Source of the DNA: Paenibacillus sp. PK3_47
GTDB taxonomy: Bacteria > Bacillota > Bacilli > Paenibacillales > Paenibacillaceae
DNA length: 64,000 nucleotides
Assembly: GCF_023520895.1 (NCBI RefSeq)
Contig: NZ_CP026029.1
Span: 186,001 to 250,000 of the forward strand
Direction of reading: 5' to 3'
Shown here: one piece after another, positions 1-8,920 of the stretch
Layout: each line of letters begins with the position of its first letter
Position numbering within the stretch: position 1 is the first letter of the stretch
The notes under the pieces: model-generated
Told to the model about the DNA's origin: nothing
Database searches by the model: none
The model's input: the letters and a program-made list of their open reading frames with translations, nothing else
Made by a program: the position numbers and the translations under genes

Positions 1-157
1 CAAACAGTGTGCAGACCAGCACGTTCAGCAGCACGATGTACAGAATCGGCAGAAACGGAATGGAGGCATCTACGTACGCCACGAACAGAATAACCAGCTG
101 AATCCCGGCCAGCAGGAGCAGCCAGCTGCCTCTTTCCTGTATGTATTTCTTGATCAT
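1..157 (-). CDS. BceS-like sensor histidine kinase, N-terminus only
   Basis: The reverse strand opens with M-I-K-K-Y-I-Q-E-R-G-S-W followed by two hydrophobic stretches. This is the typical start of the short membrane-anchored kinases of the BceS family. The rest lies outside the window. Its ATG overlaps the TGA of the response regulator by four bases, so the pair is probably translationally coupled. Kinases of this family usually respond to cell-wall-active peptides through a partner BceAB-type ABC transporter. No such transporter is visible here, so the stimulus is unknown. Confidence 0.75.
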   Translation of the reverse strand, partial: MIKKYIQERGSWLLLLAGIQLVILFVAYVDASIPFLPILYIVLLNVLVCTLF

Positions 158-843
158 AGTACTGCCTCTTCGGTCGCCATATAACCCTGTCCCACGCGGG
201 TTTCGATATAGGTGTCCAGCCCCAGCGGTTCCAGCTTTTTGCGCAGCCGGTTCACGTTTACCGTCAGTGTATTGTCGCTCACAAAATGCTCATTGTCCCA
301 TAAGCTTTTTATAATATCCTCCCGGTCTACGATCTGATCCTTGCGCTCGACCAGAATTTTCAGGATATACATCTCATTTTTGGTCAGCAGTGCAGAGCCA
401 TGGCTGTTCGTTACCGTATTCTTGACGTATTCAATCGTTGCGCCGCGCCACGTCTTCAGCTCTGTCCGCTCACTGCTGTAATTGTACACCCGGCGGAGCG
501 TGGCCTGGATTTTGGCGATTAACACTTCAAAATGGAACGGCTTCTGCATGAAGTCATCCGCCCCCAGCTGCATCGACATGACCATATCGCTCGGATGATC
601 ACGGGAAGAGAGAAAAATAATCGGCACATTGGAGTGCGCCCGGATCATCCGGCACCAGTGGAACCCGTCGAACAGCGGCAGCTGAATGTCGATGATCACC
701 AGCTCCGGCTTCACTGACGTAAACTCCTGCAGCACTTTGGAGAAATCGGTAACCCCGTGGACATCGTAGGACCATTGGGATAACCGTTCCTTGATCTCAT
801 TAAATAAAGTAACATCGTCTTCAACCAGCATAATTTTGAACAA
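154..843 (-). CDS. OmpR-family response regulator, BceR-like
   Basis: This is a 229-residue two-domain regulator. The receiver domain (about residues 1-115) has the acidic pair D9/D10, the phosphoacceptor D52 in the stretch VIIDIQLP, S78 and the conserved K100. The C-terminal 100 residues form an OmpR/PhoB winged helix ending in the usual VGQGYMA. The start is a TTG at 843 behind a G-rich ribosome site. It is followed at once by the kinase gene (4-base overlap), and the two should be read as one operon. Overall sequence resembles BceR and YvcP of bacilli, which activate peptide-antibiotic resistance transporters. The target here cannot be seen. Confidence 0.88.
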   Translation of the reverse strand: MFKIMLVEDDVTLFNEIKERLSQWSYDVHGVTDFSKVLQEFTSVKPELVIIDIQLPLFDGFHWCRMIRAHSNVPIIFLSSRDHPSDMVMSMQLGADDFMQKPFHFEVLIAKIQATLRRVYNYSSERTELKTWRGATIEYVKNTVTNSHGSALLTKNEMYILKILVERKDQIVDREDIIKSLWDNEHFVSDNTLTVNVNRLRKKLEPLGLDTYIETRVGQGYMATEEAVL

Positions 844-924
844 AAGAGGGCCCCCCGTTAGATTGAGCTATGTAATACGGACATTGTAATTCCAGGGATA
901 TAACTTTATAGCTAAACCGTCAAA

Positions 925-970
925 ATTCAGTAAACAAAAAAAGCACCAGAAACAGGCCTCACGGACTGAT
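925..970 (-). terminator. Rho-independent terminator of the phospholipase-D-like gene
   Basis: On the minus strand CACCAG pairs with CTGGTG around a roughly 22-base loop, followed by a run of seven T. It lies just downstream of the gene ending at 1055 and upstream of the response-regulator gene, separating the two transcripts. Confidence 0.7.
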
Positions 971-1054
971 CCTGGTGTTTCCAAGAATCCCTTATGATAG
1001 GTTTATTATACTTTGACGTTTATAATGTTTTCAAGTATGTGCACAAAAATCCCC

Positions 1055-2655
1055 TCAGCTGAAGTACTGCGTCGCCTTGTTCACATACGTGCTGGGATGA
1101 AGCCAAGGGTGCTTGAAGAACTCTTTTTCATCCGTAATTTTGCGTGATACGCTGAGGTCGTAATCGATCATGGACTTAACTTTTTCGGCAAAAGCTTTCC
1201 CCTTCACCAGCAGACCCAGCTCAAAATCATGGCACGCGCTTCGTTCATTAATATTGTAAGAGCCGTGGAACACCGCGTGCGATCTGTGGTCATAGGTGAT
1301 TTTCCAGTGGGAGAACCGTTCCGTAAAGCTGTAATCATAAAAAGAAACCCCGTTTCTGAACGGCGTGTACATATTGCTTCGTACGGAAGCGCGGTTCGTA
1401 GGGTGGTCATTGACCTCCAGCGGGTTGCATATCGTCAGATGGCCTGAGCACTCCGGTCCCAGCTCACACAGCCGGTCCCAGAAGGCCTGATCGATCAGGT
1501 ACGGATTCACAATCACCGTCTCATCAGCCGCATAGGTAATCAGATCAAGATAATACTGCTGGATGAGATTCACCGGATTGCCCGGAAAGCTGGCGAACAG
1601 CGTACACTCTTCCTCCCCGAATTTATAATCCACCTCCGGACGGTAAAAAGAGTTCTCCACATCAAACAAATCGCCGCCAAGCAGAACCCATCTGGTATGA
1701 AAAACAGCATTCAGCGGCTGGGCTGCTTCACCACGGATCCGGAAGCACCCGTCATGCCACTGCTCCTCCAAGTTAGGAATGCCGAGCGGCCGGCCGTCCA
1801 CCTGTTCCGTTACTGATGCCCTGATCGTGCCTGCGAACGTATACTGGTCACCAAAATTAATACTGCCAATCACCGCGGTGGTCCCGTCAATAATAATAAA
1901 CTTCCGGTGATCAATAATATTCAGTCCGGTGAGCTCCATCTCCTCCTGCACCTTATCCTGAACCATCAGGATATACTCCGGCACCCCTTGCTGCTTCAGC
2001 TCCTCACGCCTTGCCCCCATTCCCCGGGCGGACAACAGGAATTGAAGGTATTCAGCACCTTAGCTCCAGCCTGCTCCAGACGTTCGGCAATCTTCGAGAA
2101 ATTCCCTACTTCGAGGTTAAGCCCATAGCCCACAGCCGTTGTAACCTTGTCAACCATCATCCGCACCTCAACTCCACGCTCCAATGCATGAAGCAGTTCA
2201 TCTGCGATCATGTTCCCGGACTTGTCATTAAAAAACAGCATCACCGACAAATGGATATACCGCTCCGCCTGCCTGATCTCACCTAAAATCATTTCCAGGC
2301 ACTGCGGTCCGTTCACATAAGGATCTACCCGGTTATGGCGTGTCGTCTGCGGAGCCAGCGCCCTCAGCTTGCTTGAATCCATAGCGTTAACGGCAAAAGC
2401 AAGCTGTTCCAGCTGCCCCGCACGAAGCCCTGGAATTCCTGCCAGCTGTTCCGCCTCTGTAAGCACGCCGCCAAGACTCTGCCGGTATGCACGGCCTGTA
2501 TCACCTTCAAGGACATCTTTTAAATAAACCTCGGCTTCTTCCGCCCCTTCGATAACCTTATGAAGCGAGCCGCCGGATAAAGTATAGTTCACAAAATCAA
2601 GGATATTCTGCTGTAATCTCCCGTCCCATTCAGACCTTGGCAGCGTCTTGTTCAT
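1055..2655 (-). pseudogene. Phospholipase D / cardiolipin-synthase-like protein, frameshifted
   Basis: Two overlapping minus-strand frames make one PLD-superfamily protein of about 535 residues. The first half contains the segment around HNRVDPYVNG, where family members start their first catalytic domain. The second half has an intact HKD motif (HRKFIIID) followed by GSINFGDQY. The second motif (SHWKITYD) is degenerate. The frames join if the run of five C at 2014-2018 had one more base, so this is either a single-base deletion or a sequencing error. The real start is the ATG at 2655, ten bases behind AGGAGGT, not the in-frame ATG at 2706. If functional, it would act on phosphodiester head groups of membrane lipids. 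Substrate is not deducible. Confidence 0.75.
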
Positions 2656-2763
2656 ATGTAATGACCTCCTACAGTTCGGGTTAGCATGCAAAAACACCTG
2701 CCGCATAGGCGGTAAGCTTACATACCCGGGGAGATCGTTTTTTAAACGGCCCTGTGGTGTTCT

Positions 2764-3351
2764 TTAAAACATTTCATTGATGCTATGAAGCTCGATCCGG
2801 TCGCTTTCTGCTCTGTAGTCAATATACTCATGTTCTTCTTCAATGATTAGCTGCTTTTTATAGAAAAATCCAAGCAACCTCTCTGCTTCGGCTTTTAAGG
2901 GAGTCATGTACCTGAGGTATTCCGCGTATTCCAGCTTGAGCCGCTCCTTAAATTCATCAGAGGTTGTTATAGACCTAAGCGCGATGTATCTGAGAAACGA
3001 ATAGCCGTTACAATACTCCTCGTAAAGTACCGCCAGATTCTGCAGTTGCCTGGACGCATCTTCTTCATTTAACAGTTCATATAGCAGCATGACAATCCGT
3101 TCTTGCTCAAACTTTCCTGCATGGACCAATCTGCGAATCTGTTGTTCTGTCTCATGAAAGGCATATTTGCCCTTGTAATCTCTTGAAATGAGTTCGAGGT
3201 ACTCTTGTGTGCCAAAAATCTCTTCCAGCTCATCGTGCTCATACAGCCATTGCTCAAACTCCGGCAGAGCGTACTTGCCTCTTAGTACATAGTATAAATA
3301 GCGTTCTGCTGTGGTGGGATTGATGGGATCACCTTCTTTTCCAAAATACAA
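2764..3351 (-). CDS. Hypothetical protein, probably with a frameshifted N-terminus
   Basis: I do not recognise this 195-residue acidic, helical protein. It has two related segments, GKYALPEFEQW and GKYAFHETEQQ, about 50 residues apart, which suggests an internal duplication. The longest frame has to start at a TTG (3349-3351) with no ribosome site. A better start, an ATG at 3380 reading M-E-K-F-L-D-D-I, lies in another frame. It would join perfectly if the four-T run at 3337-3340 had one more base. The gene may therefore be a recent frameshift mutant or carry a sequencing error. It is divergent from the AraC-type regulator gene, with which it shares a short AT-rich promoter region. Confidence 0.55.
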   Translation of the reverse strand: MYFGKEGDPINPTTAERYLYYVLRGKYALPEFEQWLYEHDELEEIFGTQEYLELISRDYKGKYAFHETEQQIRRLVHAGKFEQERIVMLLYELLNEEDASRQLQNLAVLYEEYCNGYSFLRYIALRSITTSDEFKERLKLEYAEYLRYMTPLKAEAERLLGFFYKKQLIIEEEHEYIDYRAESDRIELHSINEMF

Positions 3352-3428
3352 GCCGCAATATCATCCAAGAACTTCTCCATAATCCATATTATAATATCAC
3401 TACATCACAGAAAAAGAAGGTGCAGACA

Positions 3429-4280
3429 TTGACGCAAGAAGTGCGGACAGTCGTTTATGATACGGATCTGAATCTGGAGGCTTACCGGTTTGAGGGCATC
3501 ATGCAGAAATTCCCCAACCATTTTCATGAATATTATGTCATCGGGTTTATAGAGGAAGGCAAAAGACATCTGGTATGCAGCAACGAAGAATATATTTTGA
3601 ACAGCGGCGATGTGATTATTTTTAACCCGCTTGACCCCCATGCCTGCCAGCAGGTTGACGGGAGGACGCTTGATTATCGCTGTCTTAACATCAATCCCGA
3701 GGTTATGCACAAATATGTGCTGGAAATCACGGGTAAAGACTATTTGCCCCGGTTCACACCTGCCGTTCTCTATCAAAGCGATCTGGCGTCGCCCCTCCAC
3801 GAGCTGCACGGGATGATCCTGGAAGGCCATACGGATTTTCAAAAAGAAGAATTGCTGCTCTTTCTGCTGGAACAATTGCTGAGAGATCATGCAGATACCG
3901 GCCCGCTGGCCCCTTCCCGGGAGCTGTCTACAGAAATTAAAACCATCTGCCAATACATAGAGTCAAACTATACGCAGAACATTACTCTGAACCAGTTAAC
4001 GGAACTGACAAGCCTGAGCAAATACCACCTGCTGCGTTTATTTACCCGGCAAAAAGGAATTTCCCCCTACTGCTATCTGGAGACGATCCGGATCAGCCAT
4101 GCCAAACGTCTGCTGGAACAGGGAGTTCTTCCTGTGGAGGTGGCTTTTCAGACCGGGTTCAGCGACCAGAGCCATTTCACGAATTTTTTCAAAAAACTCA
4201 TCGGCTTAACGCCCAAGCAGTATATGCGCATTTTTACCCAACCTTCAGTGGAGCATATAGCGGAGAATACCGCAGGATGA
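3429..4280 (+). CDS. AraC-family transcriptional regulator with cupin sensor domain
   Basis: The N-terminal half has the cupin pattern of AraC effector domains (NHFHEYYVIGFIEEG, then GDVIIFNPLDPHAC). The C-terminal 100 residues hold two helix-turn-helix motifs, ending in the family signature GFSDQSHFTNFFKKLIGLTP followed by KQY. I prefer the TTG at 3429, six bases after AGAAGGTG. The GTG at 3420 is in frame but lies inside that ribosome site. The stop overlaps the start of the EamA permease gene (ATGA), so the two are co-translated and the regulator probably controls the permease in response to its substrate. Confidence 0.88.
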   Translation: MTQEVRTVVYDTDLNLEAYRFEGIMQKFPNHFHEYYVIGFIEEGKRHLVCSNEEYILNSGDVIIFNPLDPHACQQVDGRTLDYRCLNINPEVMHKYVLEITGKDYLPRFTPAVLYQSDLASPLHELHGMILEGHTDFQKEELLLFLLEQLLRDHADTGPLAPSRELSTEIKTICQYIESNYTQNITLNQLTELTSLSKYHLLRLFTRQKGISPYCYLETIRISHAKRLLEQGVLPVEVAFQTGFSDQSHFTNFFKKLIGLTPKQYMRIFTQPSVEHIAENTAG

Positions 4281-5161
4281 GCGGGCACCAAAGGACGAAC
4301 GGACATCTGCTGGCGTTCATAACCATCCTGATCTGGGGAACAACCTTTATCTCTACGAAAATACTGTTAACGGACTTCGGGCCGATCGACATTCTGTTCT
4401 ACCGCTTTATTCTGGGTTATGCCGTATTGGCCGTTATCGCTTGGCGACCCATACGGACCGCGTCGTTCCGTGAAGAACTCTTATTTATGGCGGCAGGACT
4501 TTGCGGGGTGACCATCTATTTTCTGGTTGAAAACATTGCGTTAATCTACACAACGGCGTCCAATGCAGGCGTAATCGTGTCGGTTGCCCCTTTTTTCACG
4601 GCAGTGTTCGCGCACTTCCTGCTGCAAGGAGAAGCTCTGCATTCCCGGTTTATTACCGGCTTTGCCATTGCATTGACCGGCATTGTCCTTATCGGACTGA
4701 ACGGCAGCCTGGTCCTGGATCTGAACCCTGCAGGAGATCTGCTTGCTTTTATCGCCCCGGTTGTCTGGGCCTTATATTCTGTCCTGATGCGCAAAATCAG
4801 CGGGCTGCACCATTCGTCTGTCGCGGCTACCCGCCGGGTGTTTTTTTACGGACTGCTGTTCATGCTGCCTGTTCTCTTCCTGTCGGATTTCCGCCCGGGA
4901 TTACATAGATTCGCTGATGTTCCTAGTTTGCTGAACCTGCTCTATTTAGGCCTTGGTGCATCGGCACTGTGCTTTGTTACCTGGAACCGGGCGGTAGGCA
5001 TCCTGGGGGCAGTAACCACCAGCCTTTACATCTACATCGTGCCTGTTATTACTGTGGCAGCTTCAGCCCTGCTTTTAGGAGAAAAGCTGACCTGGCTAAC
5101 TATTCTTGGCACCCTGCTCACTCTGTTCGGCTCCTTTATTTCAGAACGTAAGACTCCCTAA
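4277..5161 (+). CDS. EamA-family (DMT) permease
   Basis: This 294-residue protein has ten predicted membrane helices arranged as two EamA repeats (first begins LAFITILIWGTTFISTK, second LLAFIAPVVWALYSVLMR). Drug/metabolite transporters of this family export amino acids, metabolites or toxic compounds. The substrate is not evident. It overlaps the upstream AraC regulator by four bases. Its stop codon also overlaps by four bases the stop of the convergent esterase gene, so no terminator separates the two. Confidence 0.88.
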   Translation: MSGHQRTNGHLLAFITILIWGTTFISTKILLTDFGPIDILFYRFILGYAVLAVIAWRPIRTASFREELLFMAAGLCGVTIYFLVENIALIYTTASNAGVIVSVAPFFTAVFAHFLLQGEALHSRFITGFAIALTGIVLIGLNGSLVLDLNPAGDLLAFIAPVVWALYSVLMRKISGLHHSSVAATRRVFFYGLLFMLPVLFLSDFRPGLHRFADVPSLLNLLYLGLGASALCFVTWNRAVGILGAVTTSLYIYIVPVITVAASALLLGEKLTWLTILGTLLTLFGSFISERKTP

Positions 5162-6081
5162 TTGTTGATAATCGTCACTATTTTCTGCCGGGCGTCCTTG
5201 GCTTCAGGGATGGGCAGGATCACAAATACATGGTTCATTTTGGGATAGACAAAAGTATCAATTTCAACGCCTTGGGCTGACAGCTTGTCATCGAGCCTTA
5301 CCGCGTCAGGATACAGCCCTTCATGGGTTCCAACAAAATGGGCCATTCTCGGGAAGCCTGTAAAATCACTGTGAATCGGACTGATGATGGGATCATCTAC
5401 TGTTTTATCGTCCGCCCAGAGCTCTGTAATGACTTCGACTCCTTCGGCTGCGAGCATGGGGTCTTTTTTTTCATACTCCGGCATTTCCGGATTGTCCAGC
5501 GCCATATCAACACACGCAGAAAAGAGTATGATATCTTTCGGCTGCGGCAGCACGTTCATTTTCAAAAGATGGGCCAGTCCCAGCGCTATATTTCCGCCCG
5601 AAGAATCCCCCATGATGGTCAATTGCGACGGACGTTCCACGCTCTCCAGTATTTCTTTATACAGGTCCAGGAGCTTCGGATACGTATCTTTATAGCTGTA
5701 ATGAGGAACTTTGGGATAGATCGGTGCAATGATTTTGGCATTCAGCGTCTGAGCCAGCCTGTCCATGAACCTCCAATGCGGCGTTAAAGGCTGAAAAGTC
5801 CAGGCACCCCCGTGGATGTATAGAATCACCTTCTGTGCCCGGGACTGCTGGTCATTTAAAGTGAATACCTGCATGCCTTCAAAGCTTCGTTCCTGTACCT
5901 CGCTGGAGAGCGGAGCCTTCTTAATCGTATAGCGCTTTATATTCACAGCACCCTCAGCCTTGACCAGCTTTGCCGTATTTTCTACACTGGAGAATCCCTT
6001 TTTGATGCTGCTTAAACGGATAACCTTTTCAAAAATAAAACTTGGAATAGAGCGTTTTTGGTTATAGATGTGGATAGCCAT
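5158..6081 (-). CDS. Alpha/beta hydrolase, hormone-sensitive-lipase family esterase
   Basis: The protein (307 residues) has the HSL-family oxyanion motif HGGAW, the nucleophile elbow GDSSGGN, an acidic residue in the segment HEGLYPD and the catalytic histidine in YPKMNHVF. All members of the triad are therefore present. No signal peptide is visible, so it is cytosolic and probably hydrolyses short-chain esters. The ATG at 6081 follows AGAGGTGAT at good distance. It is the last flanking gene before the AT-rich toxin island. Confidence 0.9.
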   Translation of the reverse strand: MAIHIYNQKRSIPSFIFEKVIRLSSIKKGFSSVENTAKLVKAEGAVNIKRYTIKKAPLSSEVQERSFEGMQVFTLNDQQSRAQKVILYIHGGAWTFQPLTPHWRFMDRLAQTLNAKIIAPIYPKVPHYSYKDTYPKLLDLYKEILESVERPSQLTIMGDSSGGNIALGLAHLLKMNVLPQPKDIILFSACVDMALDNPEMPEYEKKDPMLAAEGVEVITELWADDKTVDDPIISPIHSDFTGFPRMAHFVGTHEGLYPDAVRLDDKLSAQGVEIDTFVYPKMNHVFVILPIPEAKDARQKIVTIINN

Positions 6082-6190
6082 TGTGTGATCACCTCTATGT
6101 ATATATAAACCAATGGGGGGGTGGATATCGGGGGGAGGTGGGGAAATAGAAGCTTAAGTGCAGCCAGGTTTATTGGACAGTGGGTGGAGT

Positions 6191-6224
6191 AAGAAAAGAC
6201 CCTGAGAAAGTAGCCCTCAAGGTC
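6191..6224 (-). terminator. Terminator after the orphan immunity gene
   Basis: A nine-base stem (GACCTTGAG with CTCAGGGTC, one G-U pair) and a nine-base loop are followed by TTTTCTT on the minus strand. A closely similar element ends unit B at 11575-11606, so the two immunity genes carry related 3' ends. Confidence 0.8.
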
Positions 6225-6249
6225 AGAAGAAAATTACTAATTAGTGTGA

Positions 6250-6807
6250 TTACTGAATTCTCAGCTCATCAAACAGTGCCTTACCACAATGCATAGGTTT
6301 TACCCAAGTGCTTATTGGCAAGTTATACATCGTATAAAATCTTGCTCGTTTTTCTTCAAATCCTTTCTTGCTCTTAGCTAATACCAAATTATTTGTCAAA
6401 TCAACAATTGCCTTTAATCTCATATCAATAATTTGCATATTTAGTTTAATAGCGATATTTTCGCATATTTGTAATGCTTTTTGGAAAGTATCTAATGGAT
6501 TGGTGACAGCGAATCGAACTGATATTTCTTCAACACCCCCACTTTCTTCCACTAACCCTGCATTAATTTCTATCTCAATTATGCAAGAGTTATCGGTGTA
6601 AAAATAATAACATTTTGAATTGCTACCTTGTGACATATCTTTTGGAGTATAAGGCTTAACAAGTGGCAAAGAAGAAATGACATTGCTAACCTCTCTGAAC
6701 TTTAATTTGTTCGTACCGTTGACTTCCAAAAGATCTTCGTCAAACTCAATTTCATTGCCTTTTGGAACTAAAAGAAGATTAAAGCATTCCATTCCCAAAT
6801 CATTCAC
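6250..6807 (-). CDS. Putative immunity protein for the orphan ParB-like toxin
   Basis: The 185-residue protein has no recognisable domain, no signal peptide and no membrane segment. It begins five bases after the stop of the Hint/ParB-like toxin tip, the standard place for the immunity gene of a polymorphic toxin. The role is inferred from position alone. The GTG at 6807 sits directly on the GGGAAGG ribosome site. The ATG five codons later (6792) has better spacing and may be the true start. The base composition is as AT-rich as the rest of the island. Confidence 0.6.
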   Translation of the reverse strand: MNDLGMECFNLLLVPKGNEIEFDEDLLEVNGTNKLKFREVSNVISSLPLVKPYTPKDMSQGSNSKCYYFYTDNSCIIEIEINAGLVEESGGVEEISVRFAVTNPLDTFQKALQICENIAIKLNMQIIDMRLKAIVDLTNNLVLAKSKKGFEEKRARFYTMYNLPISTWVKPMHCGKALFDELRIQ

Positions 6808-6812
6808 CTTCC

Positions 6813-7504
6813 CTAGTTTCCATAGTAATAACCCTCCAAAAGTTGCTCCTTTGTAATTCCACGTGCTTTTAACTCCTGTTCTGTTAAAGTTCTTGTTGGA
6901 ATGTTTTCTATCCCTGCTTGTTTGGCAGCACGCACCCTATGATGGCCGTCCACGATGAGTTTTTTACCATTTACCTCAAATATTTCAACCGCACCACCAG
7001 TCCATCCATTTTTCTTCATGTCTTCAGTTAATTTTTTTAGTTGGGATTTAGTGATTGCATCCCCTGTACCTTCTAAATCCCAAACTCTTGTTAGATTACA
7101 TTCCGTATTATGCACCCAAATGCCCAAATCCGTTACATAATACGTATGAAAATCAGCGACGGTAAAGTTATAAACCGTAATTGGCTTTTCTAATTTAACA
7201 AACTCAACCTTATCAATCGTCAGATTGCTTCCGTCAGCCTTTTGAAGTTTATCGCCCACCCGAAGTTCATCTGCAAAGACCCACCCTTTGCCTTCGACCC
7301 AGAATGGATGGTTATCTGTCGTCTCGACGACTTGCTCTCCAACGTGCAATTTAATAATATCATCACGTTGGTTGCGATATAAAGCCGTTACTTCTTTGTA
7401 AGCCAACTCTCCATTTGAATCATACTCCGACTTTGCGAGAACCATATCTCCGACTTCGATGTCTTCGATATTCTTCTCCCCTTCGTTAGTTATAAACTTA
7501 ATTC
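6813..7504 (-). pseudogene. Orphan RHS C-terminal tip: Hint domain plus ParB-like toxin domain
   Basis: The frame reads from a truncated Hint (intein-like) domain into a toxin domain and has no RHS core. The Hint part (TNEGEKNIEDIEVGD to DLGIWVHN) aligns with the same part of the large RHS protein of unit B but lacks the starting cysteine segment. Similarity stops near 7504, next to a TGA. The last 95 residues contain EVNGKKLIVDGHHRVRAA followed by KQAGI, the ParB/Srx-like fold used as a nuclease-type tip in polymorphic toxins. Orphan tips of this kind downstream of an intact rhs gene are known reservoirs for toxin switching by recombination. Whether the tip is expressed alone is doubtful, as there is no clear start; the first internal ATG is at 7445. 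Confidence 0.75.
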
Positions 7505-7517
7505 AGGGAATAAAGAA

Positions 7518-7543
7518 GGTGGCAACTGTTTTCAGCTACCACC
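7518..7543 (-). terminator. Terminator of the IS110-type transposase gene
   Basis: GGTGGTAGCTG pairs with CAGTTGCCACC (two G-U pairs) around a four-base loop and is followed by TTCTTTATT on the minus strand, just past the transposase stop codon. Confidence 0.7.
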
Positions 7544-7552
7544 ATTGTATCA

Positions 7553-8791
7553 TTAGCTTGCCGCCCGTTCAGGTAGAGCGGTAAGACGGTATTCGGTTTT
7601 GTTCTTTATCATGCTGTAAAGGATGTTTACTAACTTTCTCATGATACAGATGATTGCTTGCTTCTTCTTTTTACCTTCGTTGAGCCGCTTTTCATAGTAA
7701 GCATGGAATAAAGGATTGAGCGGCTTCTTAGACGTTCTAGCGGTCTGAACTTGTCTGACTGCTAATCCCCATAGAATCTTGTTTAACGCTCGATTCCCTT
7801 GCCTTTGGTTACGGTCTTTGCCCCTGCCGCCGCTACTCATTTGGCTTGGCGTAAGCCCTGCATACTTGGCTAGCTTGTCAGCATTAGTAAATCGGGTAAT
7901 GTCTCCGACTTCCGCCACGATTGCCGAAGCAGTTACGTCATCAATGCCCGTAAACGTGTTCAGCTTGAAGTCTAGCTTCTGCATGATGTCTCGGATGTGA
8001 TTCTCTACATCGCTCATTTCACGATGAACGTCACGAATTTGGTTCACATGACTTCGGACTAGGAAATCCCGATGCTCCTGACCGTTCCGTTTCGTATTCC
8101 CGTCTGCTTGAACATTTTCGAGAATGTGGGCTGCTTTCTTGGTCGAGCAGACGTTATTACTGTTCTTCCGAAGGAATAGCGTTAAGTCTTCTAGCATCAC
8201 TCCCTCAAGTAAATACGGGGAAGGATACTCATGCCAAAAGGCCAGAGCCGTTCTCCCGTCCACTTCGGAGAAGAACTTGCTGTAACTTGGATAGTTATAG
8301 CTTAACTGCGTATGAAGCTGATTCTTGAGCATAACGAGGGTATCTCGCAAACCGTACCGCCGCATGACTAGCTGTTTCAGAATCCAGTAATCGTCTTGTG
8401 GGTGGGCGTTCGGCAACCTGTCTAGTTCATCCAGTAACAGCTTGGCGATGTTCTCCGCATCCCAACTATCATGCTTCTCCGTCATGGCATAGCTTTTACG
8501 TTTCCAGTTCGACAAAGCGGCATTTACTTCTTTGACTATGAAATGATTCTCCACAAGGTAAACGGCTAATGACCTTCCATAGCCGCCCACATCCTCAAGT
8601 CCGAATACAACTGTCATGCCTTCCTGCACATGCTTCTTGACCTTACTTACCACCGCCGGAAAAGCGGAGGGCTTGTTCTCAAATTCAATAACCTCTAGCT
8701 TCTCATTCCAACAATTGATGACAACAGCGGTATGTGTCCGCTTATGTAAATCAACGCCAACATAAATAAACTGTTCCTTGCGATGTCTCAT
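7553..8791 (-). CDS. IS110-family transposase (DEDD recombinase)
   Basis: This 412-residue protein has the IS110 N-terminal RuvC-like DEDD domain: D in YVGVDLHKRTHT, E in FGLEDVGGYG and the pair in KHDSWDAENIAKLL. It also has the C-terminal Transposase_20 domain, with TFTGIDDVTASAIVAEVG and the catalytic-serine region around QMSSGGRGKDR. Both domains look intact. I place the start at the ATG at 8791 behind AAGGGGGAT, 18 codons into the longest frame. Members of this family recombine DNA under guidance of a bridge RNA encoded in the non-coding end of the element. The upstream non-coding part here is short, about 120 bases. Confidence 0.9.
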   Translation of the reverse strand: MRHRKEQFIYVGVDLHKRTHTAVVINCWNEKLEVIEFENKPSAFPAVVSKVKKHVQEGMTVVFGLEDVGGYGRSLAVYLVENHFIVKEVNAALSNWKRKSYAMTEKHDSWDAENIAKLLLDELDRLPNAHPQDDYWILKQLVMRRYGLRDTLVMLKNQLHTQLSYNYPSYSKFFSEVDGRTALAFWHEYPSPYLLEGVMLEDLTLFLRKNSNNVCSTKKAAHILENVQADGNTKRNGQEHRDFLVRSHVNQIRDVHREMSDVENHIRDIMQKLDFKLNTFTGIDDVTASAIVAEVGDITRFTNADKLAKYAGLTPSQMSSGGRGKDRNQRQGNRALNKILWGLAVRQVQTARTSKKPLNPLFHAYYEKRLNEGKKKKQAIICIMRKLVNILYSMIKNKTEYRLTALPERAAS

Positions 8792-8920
8792 GGTGAGTAT
8801 CCCCCTTGGCCGCTTATAGCGATTAGGGAAAAAGAATAGCCGCATCGTCTGTTTAGTATTCTCCCGAAGGGATACATTGAAGGGTAAGCGTGTCCATTCT
8901 TCCTCTTTAATCGCTATAAG
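8792..8920 (-). ncRNA. Non-coding leader of the IS110-type element, bounded by a 13-bp inverted repeat
   Basis: Between the recombinase stop and the transposase start, CTTATAGCGATTA (minus strand, 8920-8908) recurs as a perfect inverted copy at 8825-8813. The two arms enclose about 80 bases and can close a long hairpin. In IS110-group elements this end encodes the bridge RNA, so this is the natural place to look for it. The alternative is a simple transcription barrier. The first arm overlaps the last codons of the serine recombinase gene, so the element end may lie inside that gene. Confidence 0.4.

Noticed and set aside
871..890. Direct repeat TGTAAT with 8-base gap upstream of the response regulator as a WalR-type site
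   Set aside because: The spacing does not fit the WalR box, and two hexamers are too little evidence.
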